Positions 27,911 through 38,032 of a stretch of DNA of 64,000 nt are shown here, piece by piece. The notes below the pieces were generated by a model. The model had not been told where the DNA came from. It ran no database searches and saw only the letters and a list, made by a program, of their open reading frames with translations. The stretch spans positions 15,300,787-15,364,786 of the forward strand of contig CM063248.1 of assembly GCA_032158295.1 (NCBI GenBank). Reading direction: 5' to 3'. The DNA is from Pycnopodia helianthoides (lineage: Eukaryota; Echinodermata; Asteroidea; Forcipulatida; Asteriidae). Position numbers and translations under genes: made by a program. The first letter of the stretch is position 1, and every line of letters starts with the position of its first letter.

Positions 27911-30715
27911 CAAAGTTTACAACAAAAAGTTAAAAAGTGTACCGTCACACAAACTTTCCCCAGTGTTTGGAGTGACGCAAAGTCTACATCATTAAGAAAA
28001 TCTGTGACGTCACACAGAATTTCCCCAGTGTTTGGAGTGAAGCACAGTTTACATCATTAATTAAAAATCTGTGCAGTCACACAGACTTTCCCCAGTGTTT
28101 GGATTGACGCAGAGCCTACATCATTAAGAAAATCTGTGCCGTCACACAGCCTTTCCCAAGTGTTTGGAGTGACACAGAGTCTATGTCAATAAGTAAAAAT
28201 CTGTGCCGTCACACACACTTTCCCCAGTGTTTGGAGTGACACAGAGTCTATATCAATAAGTAAAAATCTGTGCCGTCACACCCACTTTCCCCAGTGTTTG
28301 GAGTGACACACAGTCTATATCAATAAGTAAAAATCTGTGCCGTCACACAACTTTCCCCAGTGTTTGGAGTGACACAGAGTCTATATCAATAAGTAAAAAT
28401 CTGTGCCGTCACACACACTTTCCCCAGTGTTTGGAGTGACACAGAGTCTATATCAATAAGTAAAAATCTGTGCCGTCACACAGACTTTCCCCAGTGTTTG
28501 GAGTGACACACAGTCTTCATCAAGAAGTAAAAATCTGCGCCGTCACACACACTTTCCCCAGTGTTTGGAGTGACACAGAGTCTATATCAATAAGTAAAAA
28601 TCTGTGCCGTCACACACACTTTCCCCAGTGTTTGGAGTGACACAGAGTCTATATCAATAAGTAAAAATCTGTGCCGTCACACACACTTTCCCCAGTGTTT
28701 GGAGTGACACAGTCTATATCAATAAGTAAAAATCTGCGCCGTCACACACACTTTCCCCAGTGTTTGGAGTGACACAGAGTCTATATCAATAAGTAAAAAT
28801 CTGTGCCGTCACACACACTTTCCCCAGTGTTTGGAATGACGCAGAGTCTACATCATTAAGAAAATCTTTGCCGTCACACACACTTTCCCAAGTGTTTGGA
28901 GTGAAGCAGAGTCTACATCAATAAGTCAAAATCTTCGCCAACACACATACTTTCTCATTTGTTTGGAGTGACGCAAGGTTTCAGCAATAAGAAAATCTCT
29001 GCCAACACACACACTTTCTCCTGTCTTTGGAGTGCCGAAGAGTTTACATCAATAAGAAAAATCTGCGCATTCAAACAGACTTTCTCCTGTGTTTGGGAGT
29101 AATGCAAAGTCTACATCAATAAGAAAAATTTGCCTATAAACAGATTTACTCTGTCTGTTTTTGAGTGACCAAGAGTTTTCAGCAATAAGAAAAGTATGTG
29201 CCGTCAAACATACTTTTCATGTGTTTTTTACAGTGATTGTTAGCAGGTTCGAGATTTTCAAATGGGACAGTTGCAGGCAGCTTGAGGACTTATGTTTTAA
29301 TTTTCAAAAAACACGACAACATACCTTGGTAAGTCAGGTTCTTTTATTTAGATGCTCTATCGTCAAGGAGGTACAAATGATGTCAGGTTCATTAAGTTCT
29401 TGCAGTGTCAACTGGTTCATCAGGTAGTTACAGGTTCATGATTAAACTATCTGCATGAAGATTAAAACAACATTTACAATTTAGTTTGGTAATTTTGTTC
29501 TATCGTACAATCACGGTACAACAACTGTATATGTAGAAGCTGCGCCATCATCAAATTTTCCCCAGGGTTGTAGTAATAAATAAGAAAAAACCACGCCATC
29601 ACACAGACTTTCCCCAGTATTTGGAGGGAAGCAGAGTTTATTTCAATAAGTAAAAATCTGCGCCATCACACAGACTTTCCCCAGTGTTTGGAATGACGCA
29701 GAGTTTATATCAATAATTAAAAATCTGTGTCATCACACATATTTTCTCCTATGTTTAGAGTGACACAGAGTCTACATCAATAAGTAAAAATCTGTACCGT
29801 CACACAGACTTTCTCCTGTGCTTGGAGTGACACAGAGTCTATATCAATAAGTAAAAATCTGTGCCGTCACACAGACTTTCCCCAGTGTTTGGAGTGACAC
29901 AGAGTTTATATCAATAAGTACAAATCTGTGCCGTCACACACACTTTTCCCAGTGTTTGGAGTGATACAGAGTCTATATCAATAAGTCAAAATCTGTGCCG
30001 TCACACAGACTTTCCCCAGTGTTTGGAGTGACACAGGGTCTATATCAATAAGTAAAAATCTGTGACGTCACACACACTTTCCCTAGTGTTTGGCATAACA
30101 CAGAGTTTACATCAATAAGTAAAAATCTGTGCCATCACACATACTTTCTCCTGTGTTTGGAGTGATGTAGAGTTTACATCAATAAGTAAAAATCTGTGCC
30201 ATCACACAAACTTTCTCCTGTATTTGGAGTGACACAGAGTCTATATCAATAAGTTAAAATCTGTGCCGTCACACACACTTTTCCCAGTGTTTGGAGTGAC
30301 ACAGAGTCTATATCATTCATCCGTCACCCATCTCCGTTGATATTCATAATCATTGCAAATCTTCGTTCACCACTTTTCGTGTAGTCACTTCTGATGAAGT
30401 GATGAAGTTTATAAAATCTTGTACAGTTACCTCCTGCAAGTTGGACCCTCTGCCATTATCTGTTTTTAAGGAGTGTTGTTCTGATCTGCTGCCAGTCTTC
30501 ACAGAGATTATTAATAAGTCTTTGTCTTTTGGTCATTTCCTTGATCATCTTAAGGAGGCATGCATCCTGCCACTTCTGAAAAAGCAACATTTGAACCCGG
30601 AGTGTCTGTCAAATTATCGCCCTATCTCTAACTTGTGATTCATCTCCAAATTGATTGAGCGTGCAGTAGTTAGTCAACTTCAAGACTATCTCTGTGAAAA
30701 TAACCTCCATGCTAA
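27911..30715 (+). repeat. 3.71-kb satellite block, copy 2 (runs into the full L2)
   Basis: Parallels 24200-27000 but, instead of stopping at the L2 breakpoint seen in the other copies, continues into the longer L2 element at 30316-32063. Confidence 0.8.
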
Positions 30716-32063
30716 AATGCAGTCTGCTTATCGTCCTTTCCACAGTACTGAGACTGCTCTCATTTGTGTACATGATGAATTCTTGCGTGCACTGGACAAT
30801 CATAAGGAAGCAATCCTTGTGCTGTTAGATTTTTCCGCTGCTTTTGACACCATCGACCATAAGCATCTCCTTCAACGTTTATCTTCTCGCTATGGAATTA
30901 CTGGAATTGCCCTTAACTGGTTCTCTTCTTACTTAAACAACAGAACCCAGCATGTTCTCATCAACAATGCAAAATCAGATCGTCATCATCTCTGGTGTGG
31001 TGTTCCTCAAGGTTCAGTAGCTGGGCCTCTTGAATTTATAATGTTTAGTGCACCCTTACAAGACCTCATTGCTGCCCATGGTATTTCTAGTGTTGCTTAT
31101 GCTGACGACACCCAGCTTTACGTTACATTTGACCCAGCTGATCGCGCTTCTGCCATTGCTAAAGTCGAATTATGCATTCGGGATGTCAAATCTTGGGCTT
31201 TGTCCAACAAACTCGTTCTGAACGACTCCAAAACTGAGATCTTATTTTTAAGATCGCGTTTCACAAATAAGATTTCTCCGCCACCCTTACATATTGCCCA
31301 GTCTGTTATTGAACCATCTGAATTTGCCCGTAACCTCGATGTAACCATGGATTCTTCATTGTGCATGAGTGGACATGTTGCTAATGTTTGCAAATCAGCT
31401 CTAATGGCTATCAGAAAAATAGCACAGATTCACCGCTACCTGGATGAAGCTACTACTCTTCGTCTTGTTCACGCTTTCGTCACAATTAGACTTGATTCCT
31501 GCAATTTTCTTTTGTATGGCCTCCCTGATAAAGATCTCGCTAAAATTCAACGTGTACAAAACACTGCTGCTCGCCTCGTTTCTTGCTTGCCTCGTTCTCA
31601 CCATATCACACCAGTACTAATGAAATTGCATTGGCTCCCAGTTAAGTTTCGTACAGTTTATAAAATTCTTTTGTTAACTTTCAAAGCTCAAACATGTCAA
31701 TCTCCTGCTTATTTATCTGAACTTGTTCACCATTACTCCCCTGCTAGGACTTTACGTTCATCACAACAATCATTGCTTACCACTACTACTAGGGCTTCTT
31801 CCATTTTTTATGGTCAAAGATCATTTTCTTACGCTGCTCCATTTCTTTGGAATAGTCTTCCTGTGCATATTCGCCAGGCTAGTTCTTTACATTGTTTTAA
31901 GTCTCTGTTAAACTCATTTGTTTGAAAGTGCTTATTTGTAATCTGCTTACTTGTAATGTTTCTTTCACTTATTGTATATTTTATTATTCTCTTTATGTGC
32001 TTAGAGGCTTCTGCATTAGGCGCTTTACAAATGTCGTATTTATTATTATTATTATTATTATTA
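30316..32063 (+). mobile_element. 5'-truncated L2/CR1-clade LINE, parent copy
   Basis: This non-LTR retrotransposon starts inside ORF2, directly after satellite TATATCA. It ends after the ORF2 stop in a short 3' UTR (GCGCTTTACAAATG) and a TTA microsatellite tail at about 32039-32063, then returns to satellite TATATCAATAAG. The TATATCA on both sides may be the target-site duplication. The microsatellite tail and protein motifs fit the L2/CR1 group. Its first 405 bp or so are the source of the four captured fragments upstream. Confidence 0.88.
30318..31925 (+). pseudogene. L2-type ORF2 reverse transcriptase, one internal stop
   Basis: A single frame runs from the element edge to TGA at 31923-31925, broken by one TGA at 30636-30638. 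The same stop is in the captured copies that keep the frame. Numbered from the TTG codon at 30651, the RT core shows LDFSAAFDTIDH (catalytic Asp 60), GVPQGSVAGPLEF (117-129, where the usual Leu-Leu positions read A and E) and YADD (150-153, at 31098-31109). The C-terminal region has LHWLPV, then RSFSYAAPFLWNSLPVHIR near the end, typical of the clade. The endonuclease domain is absent through 5' truncation. The element cannot move on its own. Confidence 0.9.
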
Positions 32064-32740
32064 TATCAATAAGTAAAAATCTGCGCCATCACACATACTT
32101 TCTCCAGTGTTTGGAGTGACACAGGGTCTATATCAATAAGTAAAAATCTGTGACGTCACACACACTTTCCCAAGTGTTTGGCATAACACAGAGTTTACAT
32201 CAATTAGTAAAAATCTGCCCATTACACAAACTTTCTCCTGTGTTTGGAGTGACATAGAGTTTACATCAATAAGTAAAAATCTGCGCCATCACACAAACTT
32301 TCTCCTGTGTTTGGAGTGACACAGAGTCTATATCAATAAGTAAAAATCTGTGCCGTCACACACACTTTTCCCAGTGTTTGGAGTGACACAGAGTCTATAT
32401 CAATAAGTAAAAATCTGCGCCGTCACACACACTTTTCCCAGTGTTTGGAGTGACACACAGTCTTCATCAATAAGTAAAAATCTGTGCCGTCACACACACT
32501 TTTCCCAGTGTTTGGAGTGACAAAGAGTCTATATCAATAAGTAAAAATCTGTGCCGTCACACACACTTTTCCCAGTGTTTGGAGTGACACAGAGTCTATA
32601 TCAATAAGTAAAAATCTGCGCCGTCACACACACTTTCTCCTGTGTTTGGAGTGACCCAGAGTTTACATCAACGAGGCAGAAAGGTTGAGTTGGACACGGT
32701 ATGCAGATGCATTATTTTTGTCCATATTCCATAAGTGCAC

Positions 32741-33134
32741 TTAAAGGAACATTACAGAATTGGTAAGAAAAAAACTTGTAAAATATACTTTTTGATCACA
32801 GATTTACATAAAACTTACACGGTCTAATGATGATGATTGTAGAAAACATCCCTTGAAATAATTCTGTCTGAAATGCCATATTTGATGAGAAATAAATAAA
32901 CTAATTTTCTGATTGGAGTTTATCGCTCAGTGAGCGTTTTATTCATTTGTTGAATCTATATGATTTGATGTAAATGTGTAATCGGTTTTTCACTATTTTC
33001 TCGTGACCCAGATGGCCGATCGATCTCAAACTTCTACAGGTTTGTCAGTTTATGTATATGGTGGATTACATAAAGTGCTTACACTGCCAGCAACTGTTTT
33101 GTTAGCAATAACCAATTCTGTAATGTTCCTTTAA
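32741..33134. mobile_element. TTAA-flanked MITE at the satellite edge
   Basis: A 24-bp perfect terminal inverted repeat, TTAAAGGAACATTACAGAAT plus TGGT on the left and its complement on the right, bounds about 394 bp with no coding sequence. Because the ends begin with TTAA, the element may use TTAA target duplications as piggyBac-type elements do, or TTAA may be part of the inverted repeat. Confidence 0.8.
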
Positions 33135-34009
33135 GGAAACTTGATGTGCAGCTTAAAATAGCGCAATATGCAGCGTTAGAACAGTGCATTAGAAAAGTGT
33201 TTGTTACGTTTTATATGTTCATGTTACATTCTTGTTGCCATGGATCAACCAATCAGAATCAAGGATTTGAGTTTGCTAGAAAATCAAAACTGTATGTTGG
33301 GAATGTAATGTAATTGTATTGCTTCTACAGTGTTCTAGCAAGGATGAAAGTTTTAGCGCAGGGGCCGTTTGAACTAGATGATCAAGCAAATATAAACACA
33401 CCAAAAACAGCTCCAAATGTTTAAGTTAACTTTGCATCAAGTGTAACTATGCAAAGAAATAAATGTTAACTTGACTTGATTTGAAAAAGTCAAAAAAACT
33501 GCATCTATAGCCACTCTTAATTATGTATCAACAGTTATCATACATGTATATGTAGTGATGTTTGTTGATGGCATGACTTTCCCATTAAAAAAATGAATAT
33601 AAACAATAGCTTTCGTTGCGACTGTCGGGAGGATGGAGGGTTTTGCTTATCGGAATAACTTGAAAACTGTGACCAAAGACAGCACTAACTATTTCAATGG
33701 GACAAGTAAATTAAATGTATTTTGAGGTTAATTACATAAAGAGAGGGGAAAAAAGTAACTTTAAAACCGACTTGAAACAAAAAGAATGACATGCACTAGT
33801 TATTGAGCCTATGGTTATTTGAGAGGTAGGATTATGTACGATCGTTGCAATAGCATTTTCATTTTTAATATCATAAAAGGGGATCAAGGTTGCTGCAATT
33901 CTCCAACTTCCATGCAGAAAAACAACCAGTTAATACAAACGGCACAACAAGAAGTGGTAGGCAGCAGTTTAGTTGAAAATCCCCAAATCGCCGTTGCTCA
34001 GTCCAGTCA
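33135..34009. other. unique AT-rich DNA, no gene seen
   Basis: Only short random frames are found. No splice-supported coding, RNA gene or clear repeat was recognised. Confidence 0.5.
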
Positions 34010-34245
34010 GAGCTGCAAACAAGCAAGCAGTCCGGTTGTTAACCGGTTCGCTTTGCCTACACAGTTAAAATCTGCTTAGCCATTCCGCACAGTACATGGG
34101 CAATCTATCGATGGAGGCCAAAACCAGACACAAACACAGCTGCCTAATTTACATAGCACGAAACAAATGTTTTTATTGGCTGTTGAATTCCTAAATAGCG
34201 TGTTACAAATTTTCCATCGGCCGATTTTGCTGTACGGCCAGTGGG
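34010..34245 (+). repeat. dispersed repeat, plus-oriented copy
   Basis: Matches the complement of 41020-41255 over about 230 bp, sharing GGTTCGCTTTGCCTACACAG, GCGCAGTACATGGGC-like and CTATCGATGGAGGC, and ATTGGCTGTTGAATTCCTA. No coding content or clear ends were found, so it is probably a non-autonomous element. Confidence 0.75.
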
Positions 34246-34592
34246 TGGAATTTCCTTTACTTTGTTTTTGGATGTCCATGATATTAAGGTTTCAAAAGGT
34301 CTTGGCACAAGATCCCGCAGGTGTGGATTCAGGAATTTTACGGGGAGAGGGGGGGGGATGTCCACCTTTGCCTTGACCAAAATTAAAAGGTTGGTAATAT
34401 CCAGGATAAATGCAAAAGGTGCACTGCAGTCCAAGTGTACACAACATACACATGCCGTGAACATCACCGGATGGAAGGTAAATTTATGCATGATTATTAT
34501 GAGTTTTCCTTCATATTTATGTAACAGTAAAGCTACTTCAAAAAGAATTGTTTGTAGTAACAATTGACAAAATAGGGAGACCGCCAACTTAG

Positions 34593-34660
34593 GGCTAGAT
34601 AGCTCAGTTAGTAGAGCGCCGTTAATCCGGAGGTCGCTGGTTCAAATCCCGCTCTAGTCA
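34593..34660 (+). mobile_element. tRNA-Asn-like SINE head (not an intact tRNA)
   Basis: The acceptor stem pairs GGCTAGA with TCTAGTC (one G-U). The D arm GCTC...GAGC and the B box GGTTCAAATCCC are present, and GTTAATCC gives an Asn-like anticodon. The interval between the D arm and the T arm is about 5 nt too short to form an anticodon stem, and the T stem has a mismatch. That and the similar degraded copy at 54.0 kb favour a tRNA-derived SINE. Confidence 0.65.
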
Positions 34661-34689
34661 ATTTTTCTTTGTTCAAACCCAAACCACTA

Positions 34690-35985
34690 GTAAACATTGT
34701 GTGAAGTTTCATTCACAAACAACTGTTTACAAGCAAAACAAAAAACTCATCTTGCAGTCGATGAAACATTTTTACAGTAGTGCATGACGTCGATTCTATT
34801 TTGTGCGTGGGTAGCTTCAACGAACCCAGTTATATTTACTGCATGAAGCATCGCTTTTCTTAGAACTGTGGCAATGGCTGCGACAAATGCAAAAAGAGCG
34901 AGGCACAATCTAACCTACAAGAACATTTAGAACAATGCTTAAATTCATCCCTTTTACTTCCTCAATCTTGCTAATGCTAGTCTAGAGACTTTTTAGTTAG
35001 TTTTACTAAAAAATATTTCATTTTATTGCATGAACGATAAAATACATTATTCCCCGCAGATGACCCCCACACCACAGTGTATCAGAGCTGTGGTGCAATA
35101 CACGGCTCTGACAGTTTGGGTAATAGCGCCCTCTGCCGCTTGGCTGTTTGACCTGCCTTGGTGACGTCCCTTGCTGTGGTTTGGACGTAAGCCAAGAAAG
35201 TAAGCTAACTTTTTCCAGGGCAGCGGGGCGGGGCTGACCTAGTTGCAAATTGCGCATACGATGGTCAACTTGACCAATCAGGTTGCAATTTGGTGCAACA
35301 AAAGCGTTGGTACATACAAGGAGCGGGAAAGCTCATCACTTCGGCTCAGCTTTCATTTGAGTAAACATCTGCTTCTCTTTCTAGCTGTCTAGTGCTAGGC
35401 CATAACCTTGTACTTGCCATTGAACTGTTGTGCAGTTACATATTATTATTCCAATGCTTATTGATTTAGCAAACCCATGATAGACTGATGAATGATTGCT
35501 TATGTTAAGTTTTACTTGTTTGTTTTTCTTTCCTTGGTTTATACAGCTCTAAGACCAAGGGGAAAAGTTCACTGAGATTGTTTGGCAGTGATTGTGAACA
35601 TCTTCAAGGACAAGGCTGTCAAGTAAACCTTGATATGTACATGTGTTGGATCAAAGAGCTGTATCTTGTAACGCAGAAGACAGAGCTACATTCATACATT
35701 ACAATGGATAGCCTAACTTATTCAATTTAATGAAAGGAGAAGAAGCTGAGATGAAGCTGAGATGACGTAATTGAGATGACGTAGTGACTCTTGATCCCAT
35801 TCCTCTTTCCAAACAAGTCATAAAGGTAACAATTAGGAAAGACTTGCTTTGGTCGGAAATCTTGACAGTAAAGTGATCATACAAGACCTACTTTAAATGA
35901 TTTGGTATATTGACAACTGCTCCTCCATATCAAAAATAGTTTCCCATTTTGAAGTGTACAATAATGTGGGCTACTACTCTATTAT
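34690..35985. other. unique DNA with a promoter-like patch
   Basis: No coding exon is recognised. The interval contains the GC/CCAAT patch at 35120-35400 and, downstream, a possible acceptor TTTATACAG at about 35549, which could belong to a non-coding transcript. Confidence 0.4.
35120..35400 (+). promoter_or_regulatory. promoter-like GC/CCAAT patch with CTCF-like site
   Basis: The complement of 35126-35139 reads GCGGCAGAGGGCGC, matching 12 of 14 positions of the vertebrate CTCF core. A GC box GGGGCGGGGC lies near 35226 and a CCAAT element GACCAATCAG near 35272. The local sequence is GC-richer than its surroundings. No gene start can be attached to it, so promoter function is inferred. Confidence 0.35.
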
Positions 35986-36154
35986 CAGGCCTTGAACTTC
36001 GTGTTCAAAAGGGGCAAGGCAATAAATGCTGTGCTTTTTCTAAAATTTGAAGGGTGTTGCAGCATTTCCAGAAGTGTAAAAAGGGCACCACGGCATTTTT
36101 GGTGGGGCATCATGGCAAAACTAAATTTAACAAAATTTATCAAGACAGGGGACC

Positions 36155-36200
36155 GTTTCTGAAACACTCGGTTACATGTGTAGCCGAATGTTTCAGAAAC
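36155..36200. repeat. short near-perfect hairpin
   Basis: Arms GTTTCTGAAACACTCGGTTA(C) and (G)TAGCCGAATGTTTCAGAAAC pair at 19 of 21 positions, one of the exceptions being a G-U, around the four-base loop ATGT. Confidence 0.8.
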
Positions 36201-37411
36201 AAAATCTAAGGTTCAAAAGATCAACAGCCGCGTAAGTGATCCAAAACAATGCATCTTCATCACAGCATTTTGACTTAGCGCATACACCCCGCAAAAAAAT
36301 CCCCAAAACAACAAAACAAACCAAATTAAAGAAGAAACAAATCTTACGCTTTACAGTAAACTAATCTTTCTGGCGATCCAAAGTTTCCAAAAATGTGTAA
36401 TTAAAAAAAAAAAAGGCTACAGGTTGTGCAGTCTTTTGTAAACAAGCTAACAATTCTGAGGAACTGTGCTTCACAGAGCATGCTGTCGACGGCTTTTGAG
36501 TGTATACCAGTGACGACACTGTTTTGTAAATGATTTTAGCGAGCGCACCAATATGGTGAATATTGCAATTTGGGGGAAAAACACAATATTCCTGAACATG
36601 CGCAGACCGTAAAGTCTTTGGTCAAGGCGTTTTAAACAGGTGTCGTGATCTATTGCGTAATGCATTTGGTTATTTCACCGATAGAGGAAGTTTACTCTCC
36701 TGCTATCGCATCAGTCTGAAATGCCCTCTAGCGTTCGATATTTCTTGCCTTTATTGTAGCACGCAAAGTAAAGAGATAACAAAGACTACGAGCCTGTAAA
36801 TTGGAAGCGATGTGCCTGCATGTGTTGTGTTAATTGTCAGGGCTTGACCTTAACGCTAGCCCTGAGTACATTTTCAAGTAAAAAATGCTGCGGGCAAGTA
36901 AAAACCACTTCTCAACTTGCCCGGCGGGCTACTTTAAAACAAGTGCACGTTCCTTGTTTTTTCAGATGTGAATAAAGAAAATAAAACGATTTCTTGAAAG
37001 CTTAATTACCGTTTGTGTGTCGTGAATGTAACTTTATTTGATTGCAAATGCAATCATATGAAATCTCCCATCAACGCTACGACTACAGTTGTATGCATCG
37101 TACGGGTACAGACGCACGTACAGTACATGTACCATGTGTATGTGTACTACCTATCAACGATAATTTCACCAGTAGTCAGTAACCTGTATAAATAACCAAT
37201 ACTATTAACATACAACTCATACTGGGAACCAGATACAAAAAACCGATGCCGCGTCAATATTTTTTTCCCTAGTGCAATAAAGGACATTTATTTTGCTGTG
37301 TGTTTAAGGGAAAAAATACCGTTAGCACAACGCATGGTCATGCGTGTGTTGTGACAGCAAGTACAATCAACTCAAACGTGTTCACAGAATTTTTTTACTA
37401 CCGGCTGCAAG

Positions 37412-37951
37412 ATGTGGCGGTACATGTCCACCGTTAAAAATCCTCCATCAAACAAGCGAGAAAATGCACCCCATGAACATGAAAATACGAAGAGAAAGCG
37501 AATGTACAGGCCACAATGGGAAACACAATGGAAATGGCTGCGCTGTGATGGCGACGCAAACGCCATGTTCTGCGCAGTGTGCAGAGATATGAAAGTGGTG
37601 GGCACTGGAGCTGGGCTTGGGCGCAAACGGAACATTTTTTATGATGGAACGGACAACTTCAGGGTTGACTCTGTGAAAGCGCATGGTCAATCAGACAATC
37701 ATATGTTTGGCCTCGTCTCGCCAATCTGCGAGTAAAATGAAACCCGGCACAAGCGAGGCAGAGAAGATGCTCAAAAAGATGAACGCAGCAGCAGTAGACA
37801 GATTAAAACTTTAGTTTCGAAATGCACATGCCATTGCAAAGCAAAGTCGTCCATTCACAGATTTTGTTTGGCTAGCTGATCTGGACGTTGCCAAGGGAAT
37901 CAACGTTGGCTTGTCATATCGCACAGACAAGTCTGCAGGAAATTTTATGCA
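37412..37951 (+). pseudogene. hAT transposase N-terminal relic
   Basis: The frame at 37412-37735 has a BED/TTF-like zinc finger: FCAVC (C54, C57), the GTDNFR motif and a closing VKAHGQSDNH (H91, H97). The reading frame then shifts by one near 37.70 kb. The continuation includes RPFTDFVWLADLDVAKG and SYRTDKSAGNF and carries an in-frame TAG at 37812-37814. This pattern resembles hAT-derived C17orf113/ZNF862-like proteins. It stops where an inverted copy of itself begins, and no catalytic core is present. Confidence 0.7.
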
Positions 37952-38032
37952 CTTCATAGCTGATGTAACTATGAAGTGCATAAACTTTGATTCCCTTGGC
38001 AACGTCCAGATCAGCTAGCCAAACAAAATCTG
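37858..38032. repeat. perfect 46-bp inverted duplication of hAT coding sequence
   Basis: Bases 37858-37903 (CAGATTTTGTTTGGCTAGCT...) recur as the exact complement at 37987-38032. Between them a second 15-bp inverted pair, TTATGCACTTCATAG / CTATGAAGTGCATAA, flanks a 9-base loop. A transcript across the site would fold into a long two-part hairpin. Confidence 0.92.

Larger units (their letters stand above)
1..32672 (+). repeat. 67-bp satellite domain with higher-order structure
   Basis: The region is built almost wholly of a monomer with the consensus parts AAATCTGTGCCGTCACACA, CTTTCCCCAGTGTTTGGAGT, GACACAGAGTCTATATCA and ATAAGTA. The period is 67 bp in the cleanest stretches (for example 10321, 10388, 10455, and 24561, 24628), with 64-66 bp variants elsewhere. 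Short open frames appear throughout, but 67 is not a multiple of three and no frame is conserved, so I treat none as genes. The array already fills position 1 and ends near 32672, where sequence becomes unique. Confidence 0.95.

Noticed and set aside
2179..29427. Many 60-143-residue open frames in the satellite with repeating words such as FTSIRKIC and CLWSYAE
   Set aside because: They follow the tandem monomer, which is not a multiple of three. The same DNA gives frames on both strands, and none is conserved as protein.
30609..31604. Minus-strand frames inside the LINE
   Set aside because: They are antisense shadows of the ORF2 reading frame, with no independent motif.
34593..34660. Functional tRNA-Asn gene
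   Set aside because: The anticodon arm is about 5 nt too short and the T stem has a mismatch. Similar degraded copies elsewhere point to a SINE.
36155..36200. microRNA precursor
   Set aside because: The stem is only 21 bp with a four-base loop, too short for a canonical precursor.
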